A stretch of 38,314 bases of DNA, from contig JAFZXR010000052.1 of the NCBI GenBank assembly GCA_017616675.1, positions 1 to 38,314 of the forward strand, read 5' to 3'. Shown here piece by piece: positions 1-8,631 of this stretch. How positions within the stretch are numbered: the stretch's first letter is position 1; every line of letters begins with the position of its first letter. Made by a program: the position numbers and the translations under genes. The stretch is from Bacteroidales bacterium. GTDB lineage: Bacteria; Bacteroidota; Bacteroidia; Bacteroidales; F082. The notes beneath the pieces were generated by a model that saw only the letters and a program-made list of their open reading frames with translations, was not told the origin of the DNA and made no database searches.

Positions 1-1290
1 CAAACCGCTGTGACCGAAGGTACCGTCGCCGATGACTGCCACAGAGGGGAAGATGCCCACCTCGCTGGCACCTTTGGCCATGGTGATTGAAGCACCCATA
101 CACACTGTGGTGTTGATGGCACCCATGTTGAAGCCCAATGTATAGCAGCCGATGTCGCCGAATACCTTGCCACCTTTATGTTTAGCCATCACCTCGTTCA
201 AAGCTGTGTAGCTGTCGACGTGCGGGCAGCCCTGGCAGAGCGCTGGAGGACGGTTGGTTACGACTTCCGGCACAGCCAATGTTGCTTCTTTCTTCATTCC
301 AAGTGCTTGAGCCACCTTCTCGGCGTTGAGCTCTCCGTCACGGCGGATGGTCTCGTCAAGACGGCCTCTCACTTTCTTTCCCTTGCCGAGGAAGCCTTTC
401 ACCAATTCCTCTACGAATGCCTGACCGTCTTCGAGAACGAGGATCTCGTCGCATTCGTCATAGAGACGGTTAATCATGTTGTATGGCAACGGATATTGAG
501 TAATCTTCACTATTGGATATGGGCATTTCCCGCCAGGGAAGTTCTCCATGAGGTAGTTGTATGCAATACCTGTCGTGATGATGCCAATCTTCTTGTCGGT
601 ACCTTCAATGAATTTGTTGTATCCCGATTCCTCCGACATCTTTGTGAATGCCGGCTGCTTGTCGATAAGCTGTCTGTAAAGACGTTTGGCGTTGGCAGGA
701 AGGAGCACGAATGACCTTGCGTCGGCCGGTTCGGTGAGCTCGTTCTGCTTGCGGGCTGGTCTCAGTTCAACACCGGCGCGGCTGTGTGCCAGACGGGTAG
801 GGATGCGATAAAGCACTGGAGTGCCGAGCTTTTCGCTCAACTCATATCCATAATGCACCATATCGTAAGCCTCTTGCTGGTTCGATGGCTCCAGCATCGG
901 AATCATGGCCCAGTGACCGTAGAAACGGCTGTCTTGCTCGTCCTGCGATGAGAACATGCTCGGATCGTCGGCAACGACTATCAGAACGCCCTTTGTTCCA
1001 ATGATGGCAGCATTCATAAACGGGTCGCCGCACACGTTAAGTCCGACATGCTTCATACATGTCATGGCGCGTTTTCCGGCGTAAGCCACACCTAACGAAG
1101 CCTCGAGAGCTGTCTTCTCATTGGCGCACCAGTTGGCGATAACGCCCTGTTCCTTGGCCTGTTTAGAGTTTATGACATACTCCGTAATCTGTGTTGAAGG
1201 AGTACCCGGATAACTGTTGATGGCACTGCCTCCGGCATCAATAAAGCCCTGCGCAATGGCCTCATCACCAAGTAATAAGATTTTCTTCAT
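1..1290 (-). CDS. iorA: Indolepyruvate:ferredoxin oxidoreductase alpha subunit, IorA (C-terminal part missing)
   Basis: The frame read from ATG at 1290-1288 stays open for 430 codons to base 1, so the C-terminal third lies outside the window. The product begins MKKILLLGDEAIAQGFIDAG, followed by SYPGTPST and a CGDPFMN segment, the N-terminal pyrimidine-binding part of thiamine-diphosphate 2-oxoacid oxidoreductases. Near the window edge come LCQGCPH, GDIGCYTLG and GDGTFGHSG, the start of the thiamine-diphosphate-binding domain. In the family, IorA with IorB oxidatively decarboxylates aryl pyruvates from aromatic amino acids to aryl-acetyl-CoA and reduces ferredoxin in the cytoplasm. The ferredoxin-like Fe-S end and the expected iorB partner would lie to the left of the window and cannot be seen. 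It is transcribed divergently from the acyltransferase gene. Confidence 0.93.
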   Translation of the reverse strand, partial: MKKILLLGDEAIAQGFIDAGGSAINSYPGTPSTQITEYVINSKQAKEQGVIANWCANEKTALEASLGVAYAGKRAMTCMKHVGLNVCGDPFMNAAIIGTKGVLIVVADDPSMFSSQDEQDSRFYGHWAMIPMLEPSNQQEAYDMVHYGYELSEKLGTPVLYRIPTRLAHSRAGVELRPARKQNELTEPADARSFVLLPANAKRLYRQLIDKQPAFTKMSEESGYNKFIEGTDKKIGIITTGIAYNYLMENFPGGKCPYPIVKITQYPLPYNMINRLYDECDEILVLEDGQAFVEELVKGFLGKGKKVRGRLDETIRRDGELNAEKVAQALGMKKEATLAVPEVVTNRPPALCQGCPHVDSYTALNEVMAKHKGGKVFGDIGCYTLGFNMGAINTTVCMGASITMAKGASEVGIFPSVAVIGDGTFGHSGL

Positions 1291-1337
1291 GTATTTTAAA
1301 TTTTAATTTGTTGTCCTTTTATTTTTTTACAATTCGG

Positions 1338-1368
1338 CAAATTTATGAAAAAATTTTGACATGGCAAT
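1338..1368 (-). promoter_or_regulatory. Predicted promoter of iorA
   Basis: On the minus strand TAAATTTG (1345-1338) fits the Bacteroidota -7 consensus TAnnTTTG. An ATTG (1368-1365) lies 19 nt upstream, in the place of the -33 TTG/TTTG. It is about 48 nt upstream of the iorA ATG. Motif match only. Confidence 0.5.
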
Positions 1369-1398
1369 ACCTTTTCGGATATTTAAATAAAAATTATT

Positions 1399-1431
1399 TT
1401 GTCGAACGTATTGAAAAATGTTGTATATTTG
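1399..1431 (+). promoter_or_regulatory. Predicted promoter of the acyltransferase gene, with TGTCGAACGTAT upstream box
   Basis: TATATTTG (1424-1431) matches the TAnnTTTG -7 box, 18 nt before the ATG at 1450. TTGTCGAACGTAT at 1399-1411 occupies the -33 region. The same 13 nt occur at exactly the same distance before the -7 box of the gene at 12093, and close variants occur upstream of 13003 and 19838, so the box is probably functional. Confidence 0.6.
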
Positions 1432-1449
1432 CAAGTTTAAAAACGAGTA

Positions 1450-3237
1450 ATGAAAAAACTTCTTACAAGCGACGACATTATCAGATACTTCAAGTGGAGC
1501 AAACTGACCAAGCCTCTCGTAGCTCTTGGCCTGAATATATTGGGCTTCCGGAAGATCAACCGCTTGTATTCACCATCAGCCGACCTCGAGAATCTGCCGT
1601 TTACCGACGACATGCTCATGCGTTATAACATCACTTACGACGTAAATGAGAATGAGCTCAACTGCATCCCGAAGGAAGGTCCTTTCATGCTCGTCAGCAA
1701 CCATCCGTTCGGAGGTATCGAGGGAATCATCCTTTATAACGCTATTGCGAGGGTGCGTCCCGACTTTAAGATCATGGCGAATTTCGTCCTCGGCTTCATC
1801 CCGAATCTTAAAGATGTGTTTTTCTCCGTCAATCCTTTCGAGAATAATAAAGAACTCGCAGGTAGCAACGGCGGCATCAGAGCTTCGCTGAATCAGCTCA
1901 AGGAAGGTCACGGCTTGGGCGTTTTCCCGGCAGGCGAAGTGGCCCGCTATCACGGACACAGCTATCCTGAAGATATCGCATGGTCGCCGTCGATAGCCAA
2001 GCTTGTCCAGAAGACCAATGTGCCTGTTATTCCTGTGTATTTCGACGGAAACAACTCGCATAAGTTTTACTTCCTGACGAGGATTCATCCTATCCTTGGC
2101 ACTTTCCGTCTCGTGAAGGAGTTGCTCAACAAACGCAACAAAAAGCTTATCATGAAGATAGGCAAGCCGATTCTCCAGTCGGAGGTGACACAATACGAGA
2201 CTCCTGAAGCGCTTGCGGCATATCTCAAAAACCGCAGCTACGCCTTGCAGGCCAATATCTCGCAGGAAACCAAGAAGTTCCGTTCGCGCGTCAGCGATCC
2301 TATCGACCCGCCGTTCCGTCCGTCGGACCTTGCCCGCGAGCTCCGCGCCATCCGCAAGAAATCGCTGCTGTTTACCACAGCTGACTTCGAGTGCTATCTT
2401 GCCGACTACGACAAGATCCCGCATGTGATGCACGAGATGGGGCGTCGCCGCGAAGAGGCGTTCCGCGCTGTGGGCGAAGGCACCGGCAAGAGCATCGACA
2501 CCGACAACTACGACACCTACTACAAACACCTCATCCTCTGGGATACCAAGGAGCAGACTATCGCCGGCGGCTACCGTATCGGCATAGGCGATGAGATATA
2601 CAAAAACTTCGGCGCGCGCGGCTTCTACGTCGACTCGCTGTTTAATATCGACCCGAAATTCGAGCCTTATCTAAAAGAGACGATAGAGCTCGGCCGCTCG
2701 TTTGTGTCGGTCGACTACCAGAAAGACATACTTCCGCTTCTGCTACTCCTCAAAGGACTGATGGAAACCATCATGCGCTACCCGACGATGAACTATTTCA
2801 TCGGACCTGTCAGCATTAGCAGCTGGTTCCCGAAGTTCTACCAGAGTCTCATGGTTTACTACGTTACCACAAAACACACCAACGAGGAGATGTCGAAGCT
2901 GTTCCACCCCAAGACTCCGTTCGTGCCTAACTTCAACAAGTGCGACATCGAGGTTTTGCTGGAGAAAAACATGGAGACCGTCGACAAGTTCGACCGTTAC
3001 CTCATGAAGCTCAGCAACGGCGACTACCGCATGCCTACGCTGTTTAAGAAATATCTCAAGATCAACTCCAAGTTCTTGTGTTTCAACGTCGACCCTGACT
3101 TCAACGACACCCTCGACGGACTGCTTCTGCTCAAGTTTACCGACTATCCGAAAGAAGAGCTCGACATGATGCTCAAAGATATACCGGAAGAGAAGCGTCC
3201 TGCCTACTACAAACGCTTCGGAAAAGAATTATCTTAA
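1450..3237 (+). CDS. Bifunctional acyltransferase: LPLAT (PlsC-like) domain fused to OlsB/hemolysin-type GNAT domain
   Basis: Two domains are visible in 595 residues. Residues about 60-280 are a lysophospholipid-acyltransferase fold with SNHPFGG; His85 followed by Glu91 stands for the H-x4/5-D/E catalytic pair, and FPAGEVA follows. Residues about 300-590 resemble the N-acyltransferase OlsB/Acetyltransf_5 group, with GGYRIG, GFYVDSLF and ELGRSFV (Glu413-Arg416). In known families the GNAT half attaches a 3-hydroxy fatty acid to an amino acid (ornithine in OlsB, glycine in the Bacteroides Gls system) and the LPLAT half adds the second acyl chain. The fused form corresponds to OlsF of Serratia and Flavobacterium; other Bacteroidota use two genes. 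I infer synthesis of an ornithine or glycine aminolipid at the inner membrane; the sequence does not reveal which amino acid. No transmembrane segment is obvious. The ATG lies 18 nt after a good -7 box. Confidence 0.85.
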   Translation: MKKLLTSDDIIRYFKWSKLTKPLVALGLNILGFRKINRLYSPSADLENLPFTDDMLMRYNITYDVNENELNCIPKEGPFMLVSNHPFGGIEGIILYNAIARVRPDFKIMANFVLGFIPNLKDVFFSVNPFENNKELAGSNGGIRASLNQLKEGHGLGVFPAGEVARYHGHSYPEDIAWSPSIAKLVQKTNVPVIPVYFDGNNSHKFYFLTRIHPILGTFRLVKELLNKRNKKLIMKIGKPILQSEVTQYETPEALAAYLKNRSYALQANISQETKKFRSRVSDPIDPPFRPSDLARELRAIRKKSLLFTTADFECYLADYDKIPHVMHEMGRRREEAFRAVGEGTGKSIDTDNYDTYYKHLILWDTKEQTIAGGYRIGIGDEIYKNFGARGFYVDSLFNIDPKFEPYLKETIELGRSFVSVDYQKDILPLLLLLKGLMETIMRYPTMNYFIGPVSISSWFPKFYQSLMVYYVTTKHTNEEMSKLFHPKTPFVPNFNKCDIEVLLEKNMETVDKFDRYLMKLSNGDYRMPTLFKKYLKINSKFLCFNVDPDFNDTLDGLLLLKFTDYPKEELDMMLKDIPEEKRPAYYKRFGKELS

Positions 3238-3244
3238 TTTTTTT

Positions 3245-3252
3245 TACTTTTG
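3245..3252 (+). promoter_or_regulatory. Possible -7 box for the PspC/LiaF gene pair
   Basis: TACTTTTG fits TAnnTTTG and lies about 66 nt upstream of the ATG at 3319, just after the acyltransferase stop. No clear -33 element was found, so this is a weak call. Confidence 0.3.
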
Positions 3253-3318
3253 ATGCAGCAAATTTCACTTTTCTACGTTATAAAGGTGAAAAATGTCAAT
3301 TTATAACATATTACAGAT

Positions 3319-3768
3319 ATGGAAAATAACGCTAAAAGACTTGAACGTGCCCGTACCAACAAGATGATTGCGGGTGTTTGCGCAGGATTGGCCAACTATT
3401 TCAACATCGACGTCACCCTGATGCGAGTGCTTTTCGTGGTGGCCATGATCGGCGGCGGATTCGGCTTCTGGATGTATATCATCCTCTGGATCGTGATACC
3501 TGAAGAAAACACACTCGGCCCGGGAAGCGACACTAAAATCGACGATGACACCATCGACATTACTCCGAAGGAAGAGAAGAAAGATGAAAAGAAATCGGGC
3601 AACGGAGCCCTGATTGCCAGTCTTATCCTGATTTTCATCGGATTGGTGGCGCTGGCCGACAACTTCCTGTATGTGGCCTGGGTGTGGAAACTGTGGCCGG
3701 TGATTCTTATCATCATTGGTGCTGTAATTCTTGCTAACTCTTTAAAAAACAATAACAATGAGCAATAA
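3319..3768 (+). CDS. PspC-domain membrane protein with C-terminal LiaF-type transmembrane segment
   Basis: The 149-residue product starts with a PspC domain (residues about 8-62): ARTNKMIAGVCAGLANYF, then a long hydrophobic helix ending LWIVIPEE. A charged linker rich in Asp/Lys/Glu (about 64-92) leads to two more helices (about 94-142) with LWPVILIIIGAVIL, the DUF5668/LiaF transmembrane type. PspC proteins sense or anchor the envelope-stress (phage-shock) response at the inner membrane; here the function is inferred only. Its last 11 bases overlap the next gene, which repeats the LWPIL-III motif, so the two are surely co-transcribed and probably co-translated. There is no PspA or Lia two-component gene nearby. 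Confidence 0.85.
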   Translation: MENNAKRLERARTNKMIAGVCAGLANYFNIDVTLMRVLFVVAMIGGGFGFWMYIILWIVIPEENTLGPGSDTKIDDDTIDITPKEEKKDEKKSGNGALIASLILIFIGLVALADNFLYVAWVWKLWPVILIIIGAVILANSLKNNNNEQ

Positions 3769-4075
3769 CGAAAACAAAAACGTAGGATTCGGCAATGGCA
3801 TGGTCCTCATAGTCATAGGTGTCTTGGCACTTTGCGTGACATTCTTCGACATTGATCTTGATTGGGATGTATTGATTGATTTATGGCCTATCTTATTGAT
3901 AATCATAGGAATATGTATTATGCCTATCAACAAATGGATTAAAACAGCATTGGCGCTTTCGCTGCTGGCGCTGGGCATAATGGCATACCAGAACAGGATT
4001 GAAGGCGATAAAACCGTCAATAAGGTCGAAATCATTTCGTCTTTCTCAGGTGACGATGACGATGATGATTTTTGA
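3758..4075 (+). CDS. Small LiaF-type (DUF5668) membrane protein with poly-aspartate tail
   Basis: This 105-residue protein has two or three hydrophobic helices (about residues 13-28, 41-56 and 63-80), the middle one carrying LWPILLIIIGICIM, as in LiaF transmembrane domains. LiaF family members continue into a cytoplasmic domain beginning with an Ile/Phe-rich strand and a Phe-Gly-Gly turn; here the chain reaches VEIISSFSG and then ends in DDDDDDF. The stop is followed by untranslated AT-rich DNA and a terminator, so a recent frameshift is not apparent. The ATG at 3758 overlaps the PspC gene by 11 bases in another frame. I infer a partner of the PspC protein in envelope-stress sensing; no enzymatic role is visible. 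Confidence 0.75.
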   Translation: MSNNENKNVGFGNGMVLIVIGVLALCVTFFDIDLDWDVLIDLWPILLIIIGICIMPINKWIKTALALSLLALGIMAYQNRIEGDKTVNKVEIISSFSGDDDDDDF

Positions 4076-4113
4076 CAAACCACTTTAAAACAATATATAT
4101 TTTACTAACCTGT

Positions 4114-4141
4114 TGGGACAGCTTGGTCTGTCCCATTTTTT
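4114..4141 (+). terminator. Rho-independent terminator after the PspC/LiaF pair
   Basis: TGGGACAG (4114-4121) pairs with CTGTCCCA (4128-4135) around a 6-nt loop, and a run of six T follows. It closes the 1450-4075 transcription unit. Confidence 0.85.
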
Positions 4142-4163
4142 ATTAATGAATTTTCATGATAAA

Positions 4164-4195
4164 TTTGTTTTGTAATAAAAAAATCGTTATCTTTG
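4164..4195 (+). promoter_or_regulatory. Predicted promoter of the TonB receptor operon
   Basis: TTTG (4164-4167), a 20-nt spacer and TATCTTTG (4188-4195) match the Bacteroidota -33/-7 pair closely. It sits just after the terminator and about 37 nt before the receptor start. Confidence 0.7.
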
Positions 4196-4231
4196 CACGT
4201 TTTTAATGATCCTATTTAAAACTGCTTGATA

Positions 4232-6571
4232 ATGAAGATGGTTACAAGAACAACAAAGCAGATATTTTTACTGGCATTCTTATTGATTACCAGCGTTTTA
4301 GCATACGCTCAAGGTGATAACTCCATAAAAGGTTTCGTTTATGAGAAGTCGAATGGTGAACCGGTGATGTTCGCCAACGTGTTTTTGAGGGGCACTAATC
4401 ACGGCTCGACCACCGATATCAACGGATATTTCAGCATCACACGTATTCCCGACGGCAGCTATACTCTGATGGTGACATCCATCGGCTACGACACCATCAC
4501 GGAGCAGGTGTCGGTCAAGGGAAATCAGATTCTGCACAAGAAATTCAGCATCGAGGAGACGTCGATTCAGCTTGCGGCGGTGAGCATCAGCGCCGACAAG
4601 ATCGAGGCAAAGACCGAGACCAAGACTTCTGTCGTGTATATCACTCCTAAGACCATCACCAAGATCCCTTCGGTGGGCGGTCAGGCCGACTTGGCACAGT
4701 ATCTGCAGGTCATCCCGGGTGTGGTGTTTACAGGCGACCAGGGCGGTCAGCTATACATCCGCGGCGGCTCGCCGATTCAAAACAAGGTGCTCCTCGACGG
4801 AATGATAGTCTACAACCCGTTCCATAGCATCGGTCTGTTCTCGGTGTTCGACACCGATATCATAAGAAACGCTGAGGTTTACACAGGCGGCTTCGGAGCC
4901 GAATACGGCGGCAGAGTGTCGTCGATTATGGATATCACCACCCGTGACGGTAACAAGAAACGTATCTCAGGTAAAATCGGCGGCTCGACATTCGGCGCCA
5001 AGGTGATGGTGGAAGGCCCGCTCAAGAAGGCGAAAAACGAGAACGACATGACGATTTCGTTTATCATGTCGGCCAAGAACTCATATCTCGAGCAGACAAG
5101 CCAGTCTGTTTACAAAGACATCTTGAAAGGCGAGATTTTGCCTTATAACTTCCAGGATGTCTACGGAAAGGTGTCGCTGAACGCCCCGAACGGCAGTAAA
5201 ATCAACTTCTTCGGCTTTAACTTCAACGACCAGGTTAACAACTACAAAGCCATCTCCGACTTCAGCTGGAAGGCCTACGGTGGAGGATCAAACTTTGTAC
5301 TTATCCCGGGAAAATCGCCGGTTCTCATCGAAGGTAACGTGGCATATTCGAAATATGCCGCCAACCTCTCGGAAGAGAATAACCCAGGCCGCTCGAGCTC
5401 CATCGACGGCTTCAACGCAGGCTTCACATTCTCTTATTTCCTTGGCAAAAACACCTTGAAATACGGTATCGAGATGCTCGGTTTCAAGACGGTGTTCGAC
5501 TACACCAAGTCGAACGGCATCAGACTTAATCAGACGGAAAACACCACCGAGCTCGGCGCTTTCGTCAAATACAAATGGCAGCTCGACAAGCTCATCATCG
5601 AGCCGAGTATGCGTATTCAATGGTACGCATCCCTGGCGGAGATCTCGCCTGAGCCGCGTCTCGCCATCAAATACAACGTCACCGACTGGTTCCGCCTCAA
5701 GGCGGCAGCAGGCATGTATTCGCAAAACCTCATAGCAGCCAACAGCGACCGCGACGTGGTGAACCTGTTCTACGGATTCCTCTCGGGACAAGACAATATT
5801 CCTAAGCATTTCAACGGAAAAACAGTCAATACCAAGCTCCAGAAAGCCAACCATTACATCGTGGGAACGGAGTTCGACGTGTTCGACAACATCACCCTCA
5901 ACGTCGAAGGCTATTACAAAGATTTCCGACAGCTCACCAACCTCAACCGTAACCAGGTCTACGCCGAAAACAACCATCCGGCCAACGCTTCGGAAGTCGA
6001 ATGGCGCGACTTTATGCTCGAGAACGGTAAGGCCTACGGCGTCGACTTCTCGGTGAAATACGAGTATCTGAGATGGTACTTCTGGGCAGCATATTCCTTG
6101 GCTTACGTCAATAAAAACTATGAAAACGCATTTGGTGAGATGGTGAACTACCGCACCCACTACGACCGTCGTCATAACGTCAACCTCATCGTGACATACA
6201 CCGGCGGCGCACGTAAACAGTGGGAGTTCAGCGGCCGTTGGAACGTGGGCTCAGGCTTCCCGTTCACCCAGGTCAGCGGATTCTACGAGCATTACCAGTT
6301 CACCAATATGGGCATGAGCATCATCCAGAACAACGGCGACCTCGGCATCATCTACGGCGACCTCAACAAAGGACAGCTGCCGTGGTATCACCGTCTCGAC
6401 CTCGACGTGAAACGTAAGTTCTGGTTTACCGACAACATTGTGCTCGAAGCCGACTTCAGCGTGACTAACGTCTACAACAGAGACAATATCTTCTACGTCG
6501 ACATCATCACAAGCGAAAACATCTATCAGCTGCCGCTGATGCCGAGCTTGGGCTTGACCTTAACATTCTAA
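4232..6571 (+). CDS. TonB-dependent outer-membrane receptor with carboxypeptidase-regulatory N-domain
   Basis: A signal peptide (residues 1-26, cut after YA before Q) is followed by a CarboxypepD_reg-like beta-sandwich (about 30-112, GYFSITRIPDGSYTL). Next come a plug domain (about 125-240, with YIRGGSP, LLDGMIVYNPFH and GGFGAEYGGRVSS) and a 22-strand-type barrel ending in LGLTLTF. Such receptors import a ligand across the outer membrane using TonB energy. It is not a SusC: it is shorter (779 aa) and no SusD gene follows. The ligand is unknown. I place the start at ATG 4232; a TTG at 4226 in the same frame is less likely. The peptidase gene begins 2 nt after the stop, so an operon with 6574-12019 is likely. 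Confidence 0.9.
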   Translation: MKMVTRTTKQIFLLAFLLITSVLAYAQGDNSIKGFVYEKSNGEPVMFANVFLRGTNHGSTTDINGYFSITRIPDGSYTLMVTSIGYDTITEQVSVKGNQILHKKFSIEETSIQLAAVSISADKIEAKTETKTSVVYITPKTITKIPSVGGQADLAQYLQVIPGVVFTGDQGGQLYIRGGSPIQNKVLLDGMIVYNPFHSIGLFSVFDTDIIRNAEVYTGGFGAEYGGRVSSIMDITTRDGNKKRISGKIGGSTFGAKVMVEGPLKKAKNENDMTISFIMSAKNSYLEQTSQSVYKDILKGEILPYNFQDVYGKVSLNAPNGSKINFFGFNFNDQVNNYKAISDFSWKAYGGGSNFVLIPGKSPVLIEGNVAYSKYAANLSEENNPGRSSSIDGFNAGFTFSYFLGKNTLKYGIEMLGFKTVFDYTKSNGIRLNQTENTTELGAFVKYKWQLDKLIIEPSMRIQWYASLAEISPEPRLAIKYNVTDWFRLKAAAGMYSQNLIAANSDRDVVNLFYGFLSGQDNIPKHFNGKTVNTKLQKANHYIVGTEFDVFDNITLNVEGYYKDFRQLTNLNRNQVYAENNHPANASEVEWRDFMLENGKAYGVDFSVKYEYLRWYFWAAYSLAYVNKNYENAFGEMVNYRTHYDRRHNVNLIVTYTGGARKQWEFSGRWNVGSGFPFTQVSGFYEHYQFTNMGMSIIQNNGDLGIIYGDLNKGQLPWYHRLDLDVKRKFWFTDNIVLEADFSVTNVYNRDNIFYVDIITSENIYQLPLMPSLGLTLTF

Positions 6572-6573
6572 AT

Positions 6574-8631
6574 ATGACAGAGCCTTCTTTAAAAAAGATA
6601 CCGCACGAGATGACAATACACGGTCATACTCGTGTGGATAACTACTATTGGCTCAACCAACGCGAAAATCCTGAGGTTTTAGAATATCTGAAGGCCGAGA
6701 ACGCCTATCAGGAAGCGATGATGAAACACACCGAGCCGCTGCAGAAACAGCTGTTCGACGAGATAGTGGGCCGCATCAAGCAAGATGATATGTCGGTGCC
6801 CGTCAAGCATAAAGGATATTGGTATTACACACGATTCGAAGAGGGAATGGAATATCCGTTATACTGCCGTAGCACCGTTCAACCACCTGTAGGGGCGAAT
6901 ATTCGCCCGGATAACGAACAAATTCTCCTCGATGGCTACCAGATGTCCAAAGGCTACACCTTCTTCGACGTAGGCGCATACAGCATCAGTCCGAACAACG
7001 AGCTGATAGCTTACAGCATCGACACCGTGAGTCGTCGCCAGTACCAGATTTTCTTCAAGGAGATAGCGACTGGCAAGATGTTTTCCGAAGTCATCCAAAA
7101 CACCTCGGGCAACATGGTTTGGGCCAACGACAACAAGACGATTTTCTATTCGGTGAAAGATGATTCGCTGCGTCCGTGCCATATCATGCGCCATGAACTG
7201 GGTACCGATCCGAAGGATGACGTGGAAGTCTATTTTGAAGAAGATCCGACCTTTGTTTCTTTCGTAAGTAAAACAAAATCAGAGAGATACATTGTAATAA
7301 TCTCCGAAAGCACCTTGACCTCGGAAGTGCGTTTCATCGATGCCGACCATCCGAAAGATGAGTTTAAGATAGTGAACAAACGTCAGCACGACCTGCTTTA
7401 CGGCGTGGGTCATTACGGCGATTATTTCTATATCTTGACGAATGCCGACGGCGCGAAGAACTACAAACTGATGCGAACGCCGGTAAACGCTACCGAAAAG
7501 GAACATTGGGAGGAGGTTCTGCCGCATCGCGACGACGTGCTAATCGAGGATTTCGACCTGTTTTCGGAGTTTATGGTTATCGAGGAACGCTCGAAAGGAC
7601 TTGTCAACCTGCGAGTCATGTCGTGGGACGGCAAAACCGACTATTACATCAACTTCGGCGAGCCGACTTATACCGTAGAAACCTCAGCAAATCCTGAGTT
7701 TGACACGCATCTGCTGAGATATATCTACACCTCGATGACGACGCCGGCCTCGGTCTATCAATACGACATGAAGGCTAAGACGGCGGAGTTGTTGAAACGT
7801 CAGGAGATAGTCGGGGGCTATGACCCAGCTGATTATGTCACCGAGAGACTTTACGCGCCTGCAAAAGATGGCGTGGAGGTGCCGATATCGCTGGTTTACA
7901 AGAAAGGACTGGTGAAAAACGGCGACAACCCTCTGGTGTTGTTCGGCTACGGCTCGTATGGCAACAGCGTCGACGCCTATTTCTCGACAGCCCGACTCAG
8001 CATGCTCGACAGAGGCTTCGTATGGGCCATTGCGCATATCCGCGGAGGCGAAGACCTCGGCCGCTGGTGGTACGAAGACGGCAAGCTGCTGAAGAAGAAA
8101 AACACTTTCACTGATTTCATCGCTTGTGCGGAATATCTTGTAAAACAAGGGTTTACGAACAGCAAGAAGATGTTCGCCATGGGCGGAAGCGCCGGCGGAC
8201 TGCTGGTGGGAGCGGTGGCAAACATGGCTCCGCAGCTGTTCAGAGGCATCATAGCGCAAGTGCCTTTTGTCGACGTGGTGACGACAATGTTGGACGACAC
8301 AATCCCGCTCACCACGGGCGAATACGACGAGTGGGGAAATCCTAATGAGAAGGAATATTACGACTATATGCTGTCGTATTCACCATACGACAACGTGGAG
8401 GCAAAAGATTATCCTGCAATGCTTGTAACTACTGGACTTCACGACAGTCAGGTGCAGTACTGGGAGCCGGCGAAATGGGTGGCTAAGTTAAGGGAGCTCA
8501 AGACCGACAAAAACCCGCTGTATCTAAGGACTGAGATGGACTTCGGACATGGTGGGGCGTCTGGGAGGTTCGAGCCTTACCACGAGGTGGCGATGGAATA
8601 CGCTTTTATGCTCGATTTGATTGAAAAATGA
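6574..8631 (+). CDS. ptrB: Oligopeptidase B-like serine peptidase (family S9A)
   Basis: The 685-residue length is that of oligopeptidase B. An N-terminal seven-bladed propeller (to about residue 400) precedes an alpha/beta-hydrolase with GGSAGG; the triad is Ser539, Asp624 (GLHDSQV) and His659 (FGHGGASG). The family cleaves after basic residues in short peptides, usually in the cytoplasm; no signal peptide is present here. Residues about 106-113 (VGANIRPD) are encoded by a short palindrome related to those at 9697 and 31463, in a loop between propeller strands, so this stretch is probably an insertion absent from most homologues. The gene starts 2 nt after the receptor stop and its TGA overlaps the ATG of the GH13 gene (ATGA), so it is co-transcribed with carbohydrate genes. 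Confidence 0.9.
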   Translation: MTEPSLKKIPHEMTIHGHTRVDNYYWLNQRENPEVLEYLKAENAYQEAMMKHTEPLQKQLFDEIVGRIKQDDMSVPVKHKGYWYYTRFEEGMEYPLYCRSTVQPPVGANIRPDNEQILLDGYQMSKGYTFFDVGAYSISPNNELIAYSIDTVSRRQYQIFFKEIATGKMFSEVIQNTSGNMVWANDNKTIFYSVKDDSLRPCHIMRHELGTDPKDDVEVYFEEDPTFVSFVSKTKSERYIVIISESTLTSEVRFIDADHPKDEFKIVNKRQHDLLYGVGHYGDYFYILTNADGAKNYKLMRTPVNATEKEHWEEVLPHRDDVLIEDFDLFSEFMVIEERSKGLVNLRVMSWDGKTDYYINFGEPTYTVETSANPEFDTHLLRYIYTSMTTPASVYQYDMKAKTAELLKRQEIVGGYDPADYVTERLYAPAKDGVEVPISLVYKKGLVKNGDNPLVLFGYGSYGNSVDAYFSTARLSMLDRGFVWAIAHIRGGEDLGRWWYEDGKLLKKKNTFTDFIACAEYLVKQGFTNSKKMFAMGGSAGGLLVGAVANMAPQLFRGIIAQVPFVDVVTTMLDDTIPLTTGEYDEWGNPNEKEYYDYMLSYSPYDNVEAKDYPAMLVTTGLHDSQVQYWEPAKWVAKLRELKTDKNPLYLRTEMDFGHGGASGRFEPYHEVAMEYAFMLDLIEK
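6889..6912. repeat. Palindromic element copy 1 (inside oligopeptidase B gene)
   Basis: The perfect 16-nt palindrome GGGCGAATATTCGCCC (6893-6908) is preceded by GTAG, giving the same 12-nt left arm (GTAGGGGCGAAT) as the copy at 31463. The 4-nt centre seen in other copies is missing here and the outer right end has diverged. It is read in frame as VGANIRPD. Confidence 0.75.

Noticed and set aside
178..714. Plus-strand open frame of 178 codons
   Set aside because: It lies antisense to the well-supported iorA frame and shows no family resemblance.
3263..3291. TTTCAC...GTGAAA inverted repeat before the PspC gene
   Set aside because: Only 6 bp of firm stem with a 17-nt loop and no T-run; could be chance in AT-rich DNA.
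5288..6175. Minus-strand open frame of 295 codons inside the TonB receptor
   Set aside because: Antisense shadow; the receptor frame is continuous with recognisable plug and barrel.
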